In this document: positions 45,173 through 54,247 of the stretch, piece by piece | Layout of the letters: each line of letters opens with the position of its first letter | How positions within the stretch are numbered: the stretch's first letter is position 1 | Source of the DNA: Paenibacillus sp. J45TS6 | Lineage (GTDB): Bacteria; Bacillota; Bacilli; Paenibacillales; Paenibacillaceae | Length of the DNA: 64,000 bases | Assembly: GCF_018403285.1 (NCBI RefSeq) | Contig: NZ_BOSJ01000018.1 | Coordinates: 27,979 to 91,978, forward strand | Reading direction: 5' to 3' | Position numbers and translations under genes: made by a program | Notes under the pieces: model-generated | What the model saw: only the letters and a program-made list of their open reading frames with translations | What the model was told of the DNA's origin: nothing | The model's database searches: none

Positions 45173-45207
45173 CAAAAAAACCGTCATCCTTAGAGGATGA
45201 CGGTTGA
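45172..45207 (-). terminator. Intrinsic terminator of the mtl operon
   Basis: Perfect stem AACCGTCATCC/GGATGACGGTT, followed on the minus strand by seven T. Confidence 0.92.
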
Positions 45208-45233
45208 GCATATTCAGCTTCACATCAGATTTA

Positions 45234-46382
45234 TTAAGCTTTGGAAGTCTTCGCATATTCTTCACAGATGATGCGGTGATCTTCACTGCCTTCCGTAAAT
45301 CCAGTAACAGAGGATACAGCAGCTTCGATGCCATTTTTGGCAATTTGCTCTTGTAACTCTTTGGATTGCGGATCTTGCGGGTTATCATAATGGAATGCAG
45401 CTGCAATACCTTTCAGAAGAGCATCATGTCCAAGTCCATATTGAATCGCCATATTAGCAGGACCTACTAGACGATCAGCAGGACCGAGCTTACGAAGCGG
45501 TTCACGACCTACACGAATAACTTCATCGCGAATATATGGGTTTTTAAAGCGTTTTTCGATCTTATCAATGTATTTATAGTGTTCTTCTTTATCAAAACCA
45601 TGTTTCTTGATCAGTGCATCGCCGCTTTCTTCCATTGCCTGACGTACCACTGCGCGAATCTCATCATTATTGATTGCTTCTTCAATGGTTTCCATACCAG
45701 CCAGGTAACCAAGGTAAGCAGTAATCGCATGACCTGTGTTCAATGTGAACAGTTTACGCTGAACATAAGCAAGCAGGTTATCTGTCAGTTTCATGCCTGG
45801 AATTTGAGGTACTTCTCCTTTGAGGGAAGGCTCTTCTACGATCCATTCGTAGAAAGACTCAACACCGACATCAAGCATGTTCTCACCTTGGTAAGGAGGA
45901 ACGATCCGGTCTACTGAACAGTTAGCAAAACCTACATTCTTCTCAGCATATGCTTTACCTGCCTCGGACAAGTGAGTGTACACCTGTTCTTCTAGGTGTT
46001 TGCTTCCGCCGACCATGTTCTCACAAGCGATGATATTCAGAACACCTCTGCCTGCTTCTCTGCGAGCTTCAATACCTTTAGCAATCGTAGAAGCAATAAT
46101 TTTCAGAACATTCGGACCTACTGCAGTCGTTACGATGTCAGCCTCAGCCACTTCGTTTACGATATCTGGACCATTTGAGAGTACACCAGAAACATTCGTG
46201 ATGGTTTCTTGTCTTTGCTCCAGATCAAGAATATGGATTTGGTAGCTTTTTTTCTCGTTCAGTTCATTAATCATTTCTTCATTAATATCTGCAAATACGA
46301 CATGGTAAGAAGCTTGGGAGAGAAGGGCGCCGATAAAGCCGCGCCCGATATTTCCTGCTCCAAATTGAATTGCTTTTTTCAT
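45234..46382 (-). CDS. mtlD: Mannitol-1-phosphate 5-dehydrogenase
   Basis: The 382-residue enzyme begins with the NAD-binding FGAGNIGRGFIG turn and has the polyol dehydrogenase core (CENMVGGSKHLE, NCSVDRIVPPY, LNTGHAITAYLGYL, catalytic lysine region KLFTLNTGH). It oxidises mannitol-1-phosphate to fructose-6-phosphate with NAD. It is the last gene of mtlR-mtlA-mtlD. Confidence 0.96.
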   Translation of the reverse strand: MKKAIQFGAGNIGRGFIGALLSQASYHVVFADINEEMINELNEKKSYQIHILDLEQRQETITNVSGVLSNGPDIVNEVAEADIVTTAVGPNVLKIIASTIAKGIEARREAGRGVLNIIACENMVGGSKHLEEQVYTHLSEAGKAYAEKNVGFANCSVDRIVPPYQGENMLDVGVESFYEWIVEEPSLKGEVPQIPGMKLTDNLLAYVQRKLFTLNTGHAITAYLGYLAGMETIEEAINNDEIRAVVRQAMEESGDALIKKHGFDKEEHYKYIDKIEKRFKNPYIRDEVIRVGREPLRKLGPADRLVGPANMAIQYGLGHDALLKGIAAAFHYDNPQDPQSKELQEQIAKNGIEAAVSSVTGFTEGSEDHRIICEEYAKTSKA

Positions 46383-46420
46383 ATGAAAAACCCGCTTTCG
46401 TTTTAAAGATTTGGTATTCT

Positions 46421-48388
46421 TTATTCTCCGAAAATGCTGTAGATTTCATTAGGATCTTTGGATTGTGCCAGTCTGGTTACAGTAGATTCATCTTCAATGG
46501 CTTCTGCAATTTTCGTAAGAATCTGTAAGTGTTCTCTGCCAGCTCCGGCGATCCCGATTACGAGATATGCACGGCCGCCTTCGAATTCAACACCTTCTGG
46601 ATATTGATGAACAACGATACCGCTTGTTTTAATTTCTTTTTTCGCATCGCCAACTCCGTGAGGAATCGCTACACCGTTACCGATGTAAGTCGTTGCTACC
46701 CCTTCGCGTTCAATCATGGCATCCACATAATGTGGTTTTACATATCCTGCTGCAACAAGGGATTCACCTGCACGGCGGATCGCATCTTCCTTACTTACGG
46801 ATGGAAGCTGGAGTACAATGTTTTCTTTACGTAGTACGTCGCCGCCTTTTGTTTCTTCCGAAGTTTCTTTCACTTCTTCAGGAACGGCTTTTTCTACTGC
46901 ACCCGATACATCTTCTTTTGCGTTTTCAGGTACAGGAGATGCACTTTGTTCATGTTTTGCTTTTAAGTCGGCAATTAACTTGTCATAAATCGGATTATTT
47001 ACAAAGTTATCAATCGAGACGTGAATTGCATTCGGAGCTTTTCCTTTTGCTCGTGGAGTCAGATTCTGCTGTGTAACAACAAGATCTGCATCACCTGGAA
47101 TATTCTCAATTGCTGTGTTTGTTACGTCAATCGGCAGGCCAGCTGCTTTTACTTTTTTACGGAAAGAAGTAGCGCCCATCGCACTTGAACCCATACCAGC
47201 ATCACATGCAAAGATGATTTTCTTGATTTCTGCTTTGTCATTCAAGTTTGCTGCAGGAGCATCAGTGATCCCTTTGCTGCTCTTTTTCATACCTGCTACT
47301 GCTTCTTTTGCTTTTTCTAGGTCTTGTTCATCTGCAGAAGATCTGCGCAAGAATAAAGAAGAGAGCAAGAAAGATACAACAACAGATACGAGAACACCAG
47401 CAAGAATAGGAAGATAAGAACCTTTTGCTGACATCGCCAAGATCGCAATGATACTTCCTGGAGAAGATGCAGCAATGAGACCTGCATCAAGCATGTTAAA
47501 TGTGAATACACCAGCCATACCAGACACGATGACAGATACAAACATAATTGGTTTCATCAAGACATATGGGAAGTAAACCTCATGAATACCACCAAAGAAA
47601 TGAATGATTGCTGCGCCCGGTGCGGATCCTTTAATGGAACCTTTTCCGAAGAAGCAGTAAGCAAGCAGTACACCAAGACCTGGCCCTGGGTTTGCTTCAA
47701 GCAAGAACATGATGGATTGACCCGTGGTTTCTGCTTGTTGAATACCAATTGGACTTAGAATTCCATGGTTAATTGCATTGTTCAAGAACAAGATTTTTGC
47801 TGGCTCGATAAAGATGGATACAAGCGGGAGAATTCCCCAAGTCAGCATCGCATCTACACCAGAAGCCAACAGGTTAGTGAATGTGGCTACAACAGGTCCA
47901 ATACCGTAAAGTCCTGCAATAGCGAGAAGCATACCGATAATACCGGCAGAGAAGTTGTTAACAAGCATTTCAAAACCAGAAGGTGTTTTGCTTCCAACAT
48001 ATTTATCAAACTGCTTGATTACCCATCCGCCGAGCGGACCCATGATCATGGCACCGATAAACATCGGAATATCTGCTCCGACAATAACCCCCATTGCGGC
48101 AATGGCACCTAGTACCCCGCCTCGATGATCGTGAACGGCTTTACCGCCGCTATATGCAATCAGCAGTGGAAGAAGGTATTTAATCATTGGATCCACAAGG
48201 GATGCCAGTGTAGCATTCGGGAAATAACCTGCCTCAATAAAGAGAGCAGTCAGAAGCCCCCAGGCAATAAAGGCACCGATATTCGGCATAACCATTGCAC
48301 TTAGAAAGCGGCCAAATTTCTGAGTTGCTTGTTTGATGTTGCCCGTTTTTTTAGGGACAGATTCGCTAGTAGCTTCCAGCGTACTCAT
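46421..48388 (-). CDS. mtlA: Mannitol PTS enzyme IICBA (fused)
   Basis: The 655-residue protein contains EIIC (about 1-345, some eight spans), EIIB (about 385-475, phospho-cysteine in IFACDAGMGSSAMG) and EIIA (about 510-655, phospho-histidine in GVAIPHGVGD). It imports and phosphorylates mannitol. The EIIA domain is fused here as in Escherichia coli, whereas Bacillus subtilis has a separate mtlF. GGAGGT precedes its start, which overlaps the mtlR stop by four bases. Confidence 0.96.
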   Translation of the reverse strand: MSTLEATSESVPKKTGNIKQATQKFGRFLSAMVMPNIGAFIAWGLLTALFIEAGYFPNATLASLVDPMIKYLLPLLIAYSGGKAVHDHRGGVLGAIAAMGVIVGADIPMFIGAMIMGPLGGWVIKQFDKYVGSKTPSGFEMLVNNFSAGIIGMLLAIAGLYGIGPVVATFTNLLASGVDAMLTWGILPLVSIFIEPAKILFLNNAINHGILSPIGIQQAETTGQSIMFLLEANPGPGLGVLLAYCFFGKGSIKGSAPGAAIIHFFGGIHEVYFPYVLMKPIMFVSVIVSGMAGVFTFNMLDAGLIAASSPGSIIAILAMSAKGSYLPILAGVLVSVVVSFLLSSLFLRRSSADEQDLEKAKEAVAGMKKSSKGITDAPAANLNDKAEIKKIIFACDAGMGSSAMGATSFRKKVKAAGLPIDVTNTAIENIPGDADLVVTQQNLTPRAKGKAPNAIHVSIDNFVNNPIYDKLIADLKAKHEQSASPVPENAKEDVSGAVEKAVPEEVKETSEETKGGDVLRKENIVLQLPSVSKEDAIRRAGESLVAAGYVKPHYVDAMIEREGVATTYIGNGVAIPHGVGDAKKEIKTSGIVVHQYPEGVEFEGGRAYLVIGIAGAGREHLQILTKIAEAIEDESTVTRLAQSKDPNEIYSIFGE

Positions 48389-50520
48389 ATTTGTTCTACC
48401 TCCATTGTGTATTGTTCCATCTTTCGTAAATATAGATCTTTCAAAATACCTTGAATTTCTTTCGTTAAGGCAGCTTGGCGAGCTACACTTAGACGAATAG
48501 CAAAGCCAGGACGGTCTATCAGGGATTTGCTGACTTCGCTTGCCGCTTCCAGATACGTACGTTCGCTTTGTTTTGGAGCTAATAAAATGATGGCAGAATA
48601 GAGATTTGCATCATTTTCTGTGCCATAGGTCAGTGGTTCCTTAAAGCGAATAATACCAAGAGCTAAACGATGAATAACGGTCGATCTGCAGTGTAGTAGA
48701 AAGATTCCCTCCGTAGAAAGAATCGTTTCCCCAAGTCGTTCCCTATCATGAAGTTCGCGGCTGAGCGTTGAAGCTTCTTCCTCCTCGGTCGTAAATTGCC
48801 TAGCAATCTTATCGATCAGCTCATTAACCGTTCTAGATTCCACTAGATCTTCAATGACCAGATTATTCATAAGATCTTGAATACCTTGAATCAGATTCTT
48901 CTGCTTTTCCAGCGTATCTGGTAAATAAGCGGGTGCTTCATTTGAAGCAGGCTGAAGTTCTGGTAAAGGTTCAAGATGTTCAAGAGCAGTTCTTACGTTT
49001 TTCATATCCGCTTCTCCAAGGAGAGGTGATACTCTGACTACTTGTCTCTTGCTTGTAAGATCTACGGTGGAGATGACAAGATCGACTTGTTCATCAAGCT
49101 CACTGATCTCTGCAGCAGAGATGGCATCGACAACTTGAAGAGAAGGGAATTCTTTTCTAACTCTGGTTTGGAGAAGACTTGAGGTGCCCATTCCGCTTGC
49201 ACATACGATTAAGACACGAACAGGTCGTTCTCTGTACTTCACTCCTGCATATTCTGACATCGCTCCGATGTGTAGGGCGATGTAACCGATTTCTGCTTCT
49301 GGGACAGGCTTTTCTAGATAATCTTCTAGGACTTTGGCGCACTTTTTGGCTACCTTATAAGTGGTAGCGTATTGCTCCTTAATCTGAGAGAGCAAAGGGT
49401 TACGAATATCGAGGCCAAGCCGTAATCGCTCAATAGCAGGACCAAGATGACTAATAAAACCATAGAAAAGCTTGCTGTTACTTTTTAATTCAAAACCTGT
49501 TTCCGCTTCCGCTTCTTTAAGAATTTTTCGAGCCAGGCGAACGAGCTCAAAACTGACATTCTCATAGGCTGCTTCTGATTCGGCTTCGGTTTGAATTCTT
49601 GTCTCAGCACCCTTTAGGTGCATAGTAATATAGCCAACTTCATCTTCGGGAATCGTTAGACCGAGGACTTCCTCTAAGCGTTTTACAAGCATCTGAGCTG
49701 CATTGAAATCAGGATGCAATCGCAGTTCGCTAAGCACGCTTGGGGGAATAATAATACGCTGTCCCTTTTTGATTCTCTCGATCGCAAGAGCAAGGTGGAC
49801 GGCAAGCCCAATAAAGGCGCTGTCTGTCAGCTTCATCCCGGTTCTTTCTTCGAGTTCTGTCAAATACTTCTCAATAATCACAATCGTGCTATCTTCTACA
49901 AGATTCAGAAGCCGACTTCGAATATGATATTGAATTCGTCCTAACGTTTGGCCGCTTTCATTGAGCGGGTCACGAACCAGACGAATGAGTTCATATTCAT
50001 CCACACTCTCATGAAGCAGATGAATGAGTGCAGCCCGATAATCCTTTTCTGTGCCTTCCACGTAAATACCATATCCCGGTTTACGCATTAACTTAATATG
50101 AAAGGCTTCCAGCCAGCCTTCGATGAGATCCAGATCGTGGCTGAGTGTACCTTCCGTTACTTTAAATTTTGAAGCGAAGGTGAAAAGTTTGATCGGTTCA
50201 GAACTCAGTAAAAGCTCACTAATAATAAAATAGCGGCGTTCATCTCGGGAATAACTGGCGGGTGCTTTAAAGGTTTCGATCGCGTCACGAACGGACTCAA
50301 AAGCAGAAGGTTCTCCTTCAAGCATAAGACCAGCCCCGGGTTTACGGTTTAGCGTAAGAGCGTAATCGCTGAGCCATTTTTCCATAGCGGACAGCTCGCG
50401 TTTAATCGTTTTTTCACTAACATCCAATTCATCTGACAGCTCACGTACGGTTACAAAGCGGCCTGGCGTTGCAAGAAGAAACCGGGTCATTTGAACTGTT
50501 CTTTCACTGGGTTTCTTCAT
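48385..50520 (-). CDS. mtlR: Mannitol operon transcriptional activator MtlR
   Basis: The 711-residue PTS-controlled activator has two N-terminal DNA-binding helix-turn-helix units (about 1-160), two PTS regulation domains (about 170-400), an EIIB-like domain with cysteine (VCASGMGTSSLL, about 420) and an EIIA-like domain (about 560-700). Phosphorylation by PTS proteins sets its activity in Bacillus. Here it is the first gene of the operon and translationally coupled to mtlA, so it probably activates its own operon. Confidence 0.95.
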   Translation of the reverse strand: MKKPSERTVQMTRFLLATPGRFVTVRELSDELDVSEKTIKRELSAMEKWLSDYALTLNRKPGAGLMLEGEPSAFESVRDAIETFKAPASYSRDERRYFIISELLLSSEPIKLFTFASKFKVTEGTLSHDLDLIEGWLEAFHIKLMRKPGYGIYVEGTEKDYRAALIHLLHESVDEYELIRLVRDPLNESGQTLGRIQYHIRSRLLNLVEDSTIVIIEKYLTELEERTGMKLTDSAFIGLAVHLALAIERIKKGQRIIIPPSVLSELRLHPDFNAAQMLVKRLEEVLGLTIPEDEVGYITMHLKGAETRIQTEAESEAAYENVSFELVRLARKILKEAEAETGFELKSNSKLFYGFISHLGPAIERLRLGLDIRNPLLSQIKEQYATTYKVAKKCAKVLEDYLEKPVPEAEIGYIALHIGAMSEYAGVKYRERPVRVLIVCASGMGTSSLLQTRVRKEFPSLQVVDAISAAEISELDEQVDLVISTVDLTSKRQVVRVSPLLGEADMKNVRTALEHLEPLPELQPASNEAPAYLPDTLEKQKNLIQGIQDLMNNLVIEDLVESRTVNELIDKIARQFTTEEEEASTLSRELHDRERLGETILSTEGIFLLHCRSTVIHRLALGIIRFKEPLTYGTENDANLYSAIILLAPKQSERTYLEAASEVSKSLIDRPGFAIRLSVARQAALTKEIQGILKDLYLRKMEQYTMEVEQI

Positions 50521-50598
50521 GAATCCACGCTCCTTGTAAAAAGTATACGAAAAACAAACTGGCCAGAATTAAGAAAACGATATCAACTTGCAGCTTGA

Positions 50599-50626
50599 AA
50601 TTTATAAGGTTTTTTACTGGAGTCAA
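50599..50626 (-). promoter_or_regulatory. mtlR: Candidate sigma-A promoter of mtlRAD
   Basis: On the minus strand TTGACT, a 16-base spacer and TAAATT read toward mtlR, ending about 80 bases before its start. Confidence 0.5.
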
Positions 50627-50825
50627 TAAAAATTGTAATCAAAGCCCTTGACAAATTCAAAGGAAAGATACTGGGGTTTGACCCCTACAACATAGGGACA
50701 TATTTAAAAAGGACAAAGGTAGTGTTCGTTAATGGAGAAAACGTTATTCAGAATTTCTGAAAAGAGTAAAGAGAGTAAAAACCATTGATTATTAAAAAAG
50801 GATTTACTTTCAATAATATATTGTG

Positions 50826-50841
50826 TACAATTGAATTGTTA
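50826..50841 (+). promoter_or_regulatory. OhrR-like operator upstream of ohr
   Basis: TACAATTGAATTGTTA contains the inverted repeat ACAATT-G-AATTGT, matching the half-sites of the Bacillus OhrR operator (TACAATT-A-AATTGTA type). It lies about 95 bases before the ohr start. Confidence 0.6.
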
Positions 50842-50934
50842 GTGATTTTATTGAGTTGAAATTAATTAAGATGAATTGAAACAAGAGATGAATCGAAACA
50901 AGAATACATGAGTAATCCAAAGGAGAATAAAACG

Positions 50935-51354
50935 ATGAAAACATTATATGAAACAACCGTGATCAACACAGGTGGACGCCAAGGGTTTGTACAATCTCCA
51001 GATAATACATTCCTGCTGGAAGTTGCAGCCCCGCCTGAACTTGGAGGAAAAGAAACGACAGCGACCAACCCGGAACAATTGTTTGCTGCGGGATATAGTG
51101 CTTGCTTTAACTCTGCGTTGGAGTTTCAATTGAAGAAGAATCAAGTAAAGATTGAGAAGAGTACAGTAACAGCGACGGTGATGTTAAAAGCAGATCCTGA
51201 GGATAACGGAGTTAAACTAGAAGTCGAACTGAACGTTCGTATCGATGGACTGGATGAGGAAACAGCACAGAAGTATGTGAAACTAGCTCATGATTACTGC
51301 CCTTATTCTAAAGCCATTAAAGGAAATGTAAATGTTACAGTAGGTCTGGAATAA
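50935..51354 (+). CDS. ohr: Organic hydroperoxide resistance protein Ohr
   Basis: ATG 50935 follows AAAGGAG; a longer frame from 50908 overlaps that site. The 139-residue OsmC-fold peroxidase has both redox cysteines: Cys57 (GYSACFNSAL) and Cys122 (HDYCPYSKA). It reduces organic and fatty acid hydroperoxides with lipoylated partners as electron donors. An OhrR-type operator is upstream, but no ohrR gene is adjacent. Confidence 0.95.
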   Translation: MKTLYETTVINTGGRQGFVQSPDNTFLLEVAAPPELGGKETTATNPEQLFAAGYSACFNSALEFQLKKNQVKIEKSTVTATVMLKADPEDNGVKLEVELNVRIDGLDEETAQKYVKLAHDYCPYSKAIKGNVNVTVGLE

Positions 51355-51408
51355 GCCGACTATTTAAATAGAAGAAACTGGTTAGAAGTAATACGTGATT
51401 TCAATAAA

Positions 51409-51456
51409 AAAGACTGCAGGCAAACTAGTTTAAGCTAGTGTGTCTACAGTCTGATT
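51409..51456 (+). terminator. Hairpin after ohr
   Basis: A long stem (AGACTG/CAGTCT and ACTAG/CTAGT, with internal mismatches) is followed only by GATTT, so termination strength is uncertain. Its sequence resembles the terminator at 57999-58044. Confidence 0.55.
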
Positions 51457-51507
51457 TGGATACCAAAGCGGTATCCATTTTTTTAATTGAAATTAGAATC
51501 GTGATCC

Positions 51508-51672
51508 TTACGTATTCCATTTTTCCTGTTCTTTTTTCTTTTCCATGTCCTGACGCCATTTCTCGTCTCGATCGAGAGCCTCTTTCACATAATCCCGCGG
51601 CGGAATTTTAGAATTAATGTTAAGCAGCAAGAAAATAATAATGATTAAGAGTAAAAGTATCAAAAATACCAT
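51508..51672 (-). CDS. Small membrane protein, 54 residues
   Basis: A minus-strand ATG preceded by AAGGAGGCGCAAAC opens a 54-codon frame: a hydrophobic helix (residues 2-17, mostly L and I), then a charged tail ending in an E/K-rich helix (WRQDMEKKKEQEKW). The ribosome site is excellent. It resembles the many short one-span proteins of spore-forming bacilli; no family is assigned. Confidence 0.78.
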   Translation of the reverse strand: MVFLILLLLIIIIFLLLNINSKIPPRDYVKEALDRDEKWRQDMEKKKEQEKWNT

Positions 51673-51826
51673 GTTTGCGCCTCCTTCATATATGTTCTAT
51701 CCATTGAGTGAACGATAATTCTGTGTTATAGTAGCGTTTTATTTTTAAGGCAAATATGTGGTAATTTTTGATAGTTGACCTTAATCATACCATTTTTATG
51801 TTGTTTACGAAGGGATATGTTTTAAA

Positions 51827-52219
51827 ATGGGGAGAAAAGAAAAGAATAAAGGAATGATTTTTGCCTTCTTTTGTGCGATTCTCTTATTGTTTCAACTTGA
51901 AACCGCAGAAGCACAAGAAGTGACGAATACCAAGGTACAAATGGCAACTCTTAGTACGTTATCTGCTAAGGTGGAGCGGGTAAACAACCCTGATGAGGGA
52001 AAGGGATTGCCATTATCAAAGGAAATAGAAGAGCGATTAAGAAGAGATTACGGTCTTGAACCGCCAGAGCCAGTAAAGCCGAAATTTACAAGTGACTGGG
52101 GCATAATCTATGGTGATATTATGATGAGTTCTGGCAAACCTGCTCTTCAGCTGGGACCGAATGCCTCAAGAGATCTGGCTAAGCTATTTACGTACATAAT
52201 AACGATCGCTAATCTATAA
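51827..52219 (+). CDS. Secreted hypothetical protein
   Basis: The 130-residue product has a signal peptide (basic start, hydrophobic core at about 9-25, probable cleavage after AEA) and a mature part with no cysteine-based or enzymatic motif. GLPLSKEIEERLRRDYGLEPPEP is a noticeable proline-rich amphipathic segment. The upstream GAAGGGA is 13 bases from ATG. Not recognised. Confidence 0.68.
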   Translation: MGRKEKNKGMIFAFFCAILLLFQLETAEAQEVTNTKVQMATLSTLSAKVERVNNPDEGKGLPLSKEIEERLRRDYGLEPPEPVKPKFTSDWGIIYGDIMMSSGKPALQLGPNASRDLAKLFTYIITIANL

Positions 52220-52234
52220 CTAGGATTACAATGT

Positions 52235-52296
52235 AAAATTCCTCTGTCATTCCATCAAGGTTATTACTTTGTTAGATGATCAGGGGGATTTTTTCT
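52235..52296. terminator. Probable terminator between convergent genes
   Basis: AAAATTCCTCTG (52235-52246) pairs with CAGGGGGATTTTTT (52281-52294) across a long partly paired loop; T run on the plus side. Confidence 0.5.
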
Positions 52297-52342
52297 ATGT
52301 CACTAAAGATTCTTTGTTTTCTAACTTAGGGTACCGATTACA

Positions 52343-53185
52343 CTATAAAAAGCTGGCCATCATGCCGCCAAGCACAGACAGTACAATAGAACTAACAATT
52401 TTGTAGATTAGATAGAACAAGATAAGGTTAGCAATGATTAGCGCATAGGTGACATCTACTGTCTGGTGGTTCGTCTGCAAAACTGGATATGTAAAAACAC
52501 TTATATTTACGGCTACAAAAGCAATGAGAAACGCAATCCCCATTAAAACCAGGGATAGGTTTGTAAGATGCACCATAAACAGGAGATTCGCTAGCAGAAT
52601 TGATGCTACAGAAGGAATAAGCAGGGTTCCATATCCCGCTGCGACCTGCTTAAAGTCCGCTTTTGTTCGGTATAGCTTTGTCATACCGTAAACAATGGCT
52701 AAGCCAACAAGCAGTGTAATTCCTGTAAACAGTAAGGGCTTCATAAACCCGCTCATAAAGCTGGTGCCATATCCAAAGCTGACTCTGTTCAGCACAAGCA
52801 TGGAGAAGAGGGCAGTAAGAATCGAAATCAAGCTCATTGTAATATAGCTGTGTAGTGCATGTGCCGGTTGTACATTTCGCATCGTCTGGTAAGGTCTTAG
52901 CAGTGCTTTTACAAAAAAGGAAAGATACTGTCTGCTTACTTCTGCAGCTTGCTGAACCCGTTCGTTTTGCCCAAGTGATTGCAGGGGATTGGCTTTGGCT
53001 CTTCCTTCAGCTGCAACTTGACCTCCTTTTATTACGGAATCTCTGTATCCATCCTGAGTGGAGAACCTTGCTTCTTCATTGCTGTCTATGTGTGACGGAT
53101 TCGTAATCCTTCTTCTACTGGCGGCACCGCATTCTGCGCAGTAGGCACCTTGTCCGTTTTCATAACCACAATTCTCACATCTCAT
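52343..53185 (-). CDS. Zinc-ribbon membrane protein (Yip1-like)
   Basis: The 280-residue product begins with a zinc ribbon (CENCGYENGQGAYCAECG), followed by a hydrophilic linker and about five membrane spans in the C-terminal 170 residues, which resembles the Yip1/DUF1282 membrane domain fused to a zinc ribbon. Function unknown. AGGAGG precedes the start. Confidence 0.82.
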   Translation of the reverse strand: MRCENCGYENGQGAYCAECGAASRRRITNPSHIDSNEEARFSTQDGYRDSVIKGGQVAAEGRAKANPLQSLGQNERVQQAAEVSRQYLSFFVKALLRPYQTMRNVQPAHALHSYITMSLISILTALFSMLVLNRVSFGYGTSFMSGFMKPLLFTGITLLVGLAIVYGMTKLYRTKADFKQVAAGYGTLLIPSVASILLANLLFMVHLTNLSLVLMGIAFLIAFVAVNISVFTYPVLQTNHQTVDVTYALIIANLILFYLIYKIVSSIVLSVLGGMMASFL

Positions 53186-53594
53186 TCAATAACCTCCTAT
53201 AAAATGGTTACGCCCGAGTATCCTTCTATCAGTCTACCGAACTAGAGCGATCGACTACCTCGGACAGAGGTTATATCGGATAGAAAGGTAAAATATATAA
53301 TATTTTATTAATTTGAATCAATTTTATAATACCTTTCGTTGCTTTAATCAGAAGTATATATAGATCAAAATGGTTATGAAATTGATTCAAATTTATATAA
53401 ATAGATGTATAGGTTTCAGACATAAAATCGCAAGTTTTTGCAAATAGACAGCGTATTAGAACATGCCATTAAGACCATCATCCGAGTATACTTATAGAAT
53501 AAATCCCAAATATACCTGCTCTATGTCGAACAGATTGCTGTATAAGATTATTCTTGTTCAACATCGATGCAAAAAATCAGCGGAGGTACTCCTT
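53186..53594. other. Divergent intergenic region with palindromic element
   Basis: No gene is supported between the zinc-ribbon gene and the GNAT gene. An in-frame extension of the GNAT frame to 53463 lacks a ribosome site. The region contains copy 2 of the palindromic element. Confidence 0.6.
53310..53393 (+). repeat. Dispersed palindromic element, copy 2
   Basis: An 84-bp element bounded by 19-bp inverted arms (53310-53328 and 53375-53393, 18 of 19 matching) with a 46-base centre. It matches copy 1 (45014-45132) in reverse orientation. Confidence 0.75.
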
Positions 53595-54065
53595 ATGCCC
53601 GATATGCTTGTGAAACTATATGACTTGCCTGAAGTAGAACCACTAAGAAGTTATGAACAGCGTACAGGGGTTACGATCCGCCGTGCGATCGCACCAGAGA
53701 AGCACGTTGTTGCTGACTGGGTGGGAAAGCATTTTGGAAAGGGATGGGTAAGTGAAGCGGAAGTTGCTTTTGCCAGGTCGCCTATTACCTGTCTTGTCGC
53801 GGTAGAGAACGGTAAGATGCTTGGATTTGCTTGTTATGACGCTACGGTTAAAGGTTTTTTTGGTCCTACCGGAGTGGATGAGAAAGAGCGTGGACGCGGA
53901 ATTGGAAAAATGCTGCTGCTGTATGCGCTGGATTATATGAAGCAGGAAGGCTACGGATATGCGATTATTGGAGGAGCAGGGCCGACCCAATTTTATGAAA
54001 AAAAAACGGGTGCTACCGTGATTGAAGGTTCTGTTCCTGGAATGTATAAAGGGATGCTCTCGTAA
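53595..54065 (+). CDS. GNAT-family N-acetyltransferase
   Basis: ATG 53595 follows GGAGGT at seven bases. The 156-residue protein has the acetyl-CoA-binding motif ERGRGIGKMLLLYAL (R/Q-x-x-G-x-G) and the closing beta-strand region AIIGGAGPTQFYEKKTGATVI. Substrate unknown. It carries no signal peptide and is transcribed alone. Confidence 0.88.
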   Translation: MPDMLVKLYDLPEVEPLRSYEQRTGVTIRRAIAPEKHVVADWVGKHFGKGWVSEAEVAFARSPITCLVAVENGKMLGFACYDATVKGFFGPTGVDEKERGRGIGKMLLLYALDYMKQEGYGYAIIGGAGPTQFYEKKTGATVIEGSVPGMYKGMLS

Positions 54066-54123
54066 GAGTGAATTGAAATACAACCATTTATTGTATGGTT
54101 AAAGTATAGTTAAGAATATCATG

Positions 54124-54176
54124 ATCCCTTATTATTGCTGAGATGATATGATCTTAGCGAAGATAAGGGTTTTTCG
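54124..54176 (+). terminator. Intrinsic terminator after the GNAT gene
   Basis: Stem CCCTTAT/ATAAGGG with an inner CTGAGAT/ATCTTAG helix, then TTTTTC. Confidence 0.8.
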
Positions 54177-54210
54177 TATTGACATCCATTTTTTCCATAT
54201 ATTATAATTA

Positions 54211-54226
54211 TACCGAACAGTCGGTT
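54211..54226 (+). promoter_or_regulatory. TetR operator upstream of the TetR gene
   Basis: ACCGA-ACAG-TCGGT palindrome with an ATTATAATTAT promoter-like stretch just before it (about 54199-54209). The same palindrome precedes the MFS gene. Confidence 0.8.
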
Positions 54227-54247
54227 TAGGGAAAGGAGACGGTTTTC

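Larger units (their letters stand above)
50521..50934. other. Divergent promoter region mtlR / ohr
   Basis: No gene seen. Toward mtlR there is a candidate promoter (next entry). Toward ohr lies the OhrR-like operator. In the middle, GGGGTTTGACCCC forms a short inverted repeat (about 50673-50685) of unknown meaning. Confidence 0.6.
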
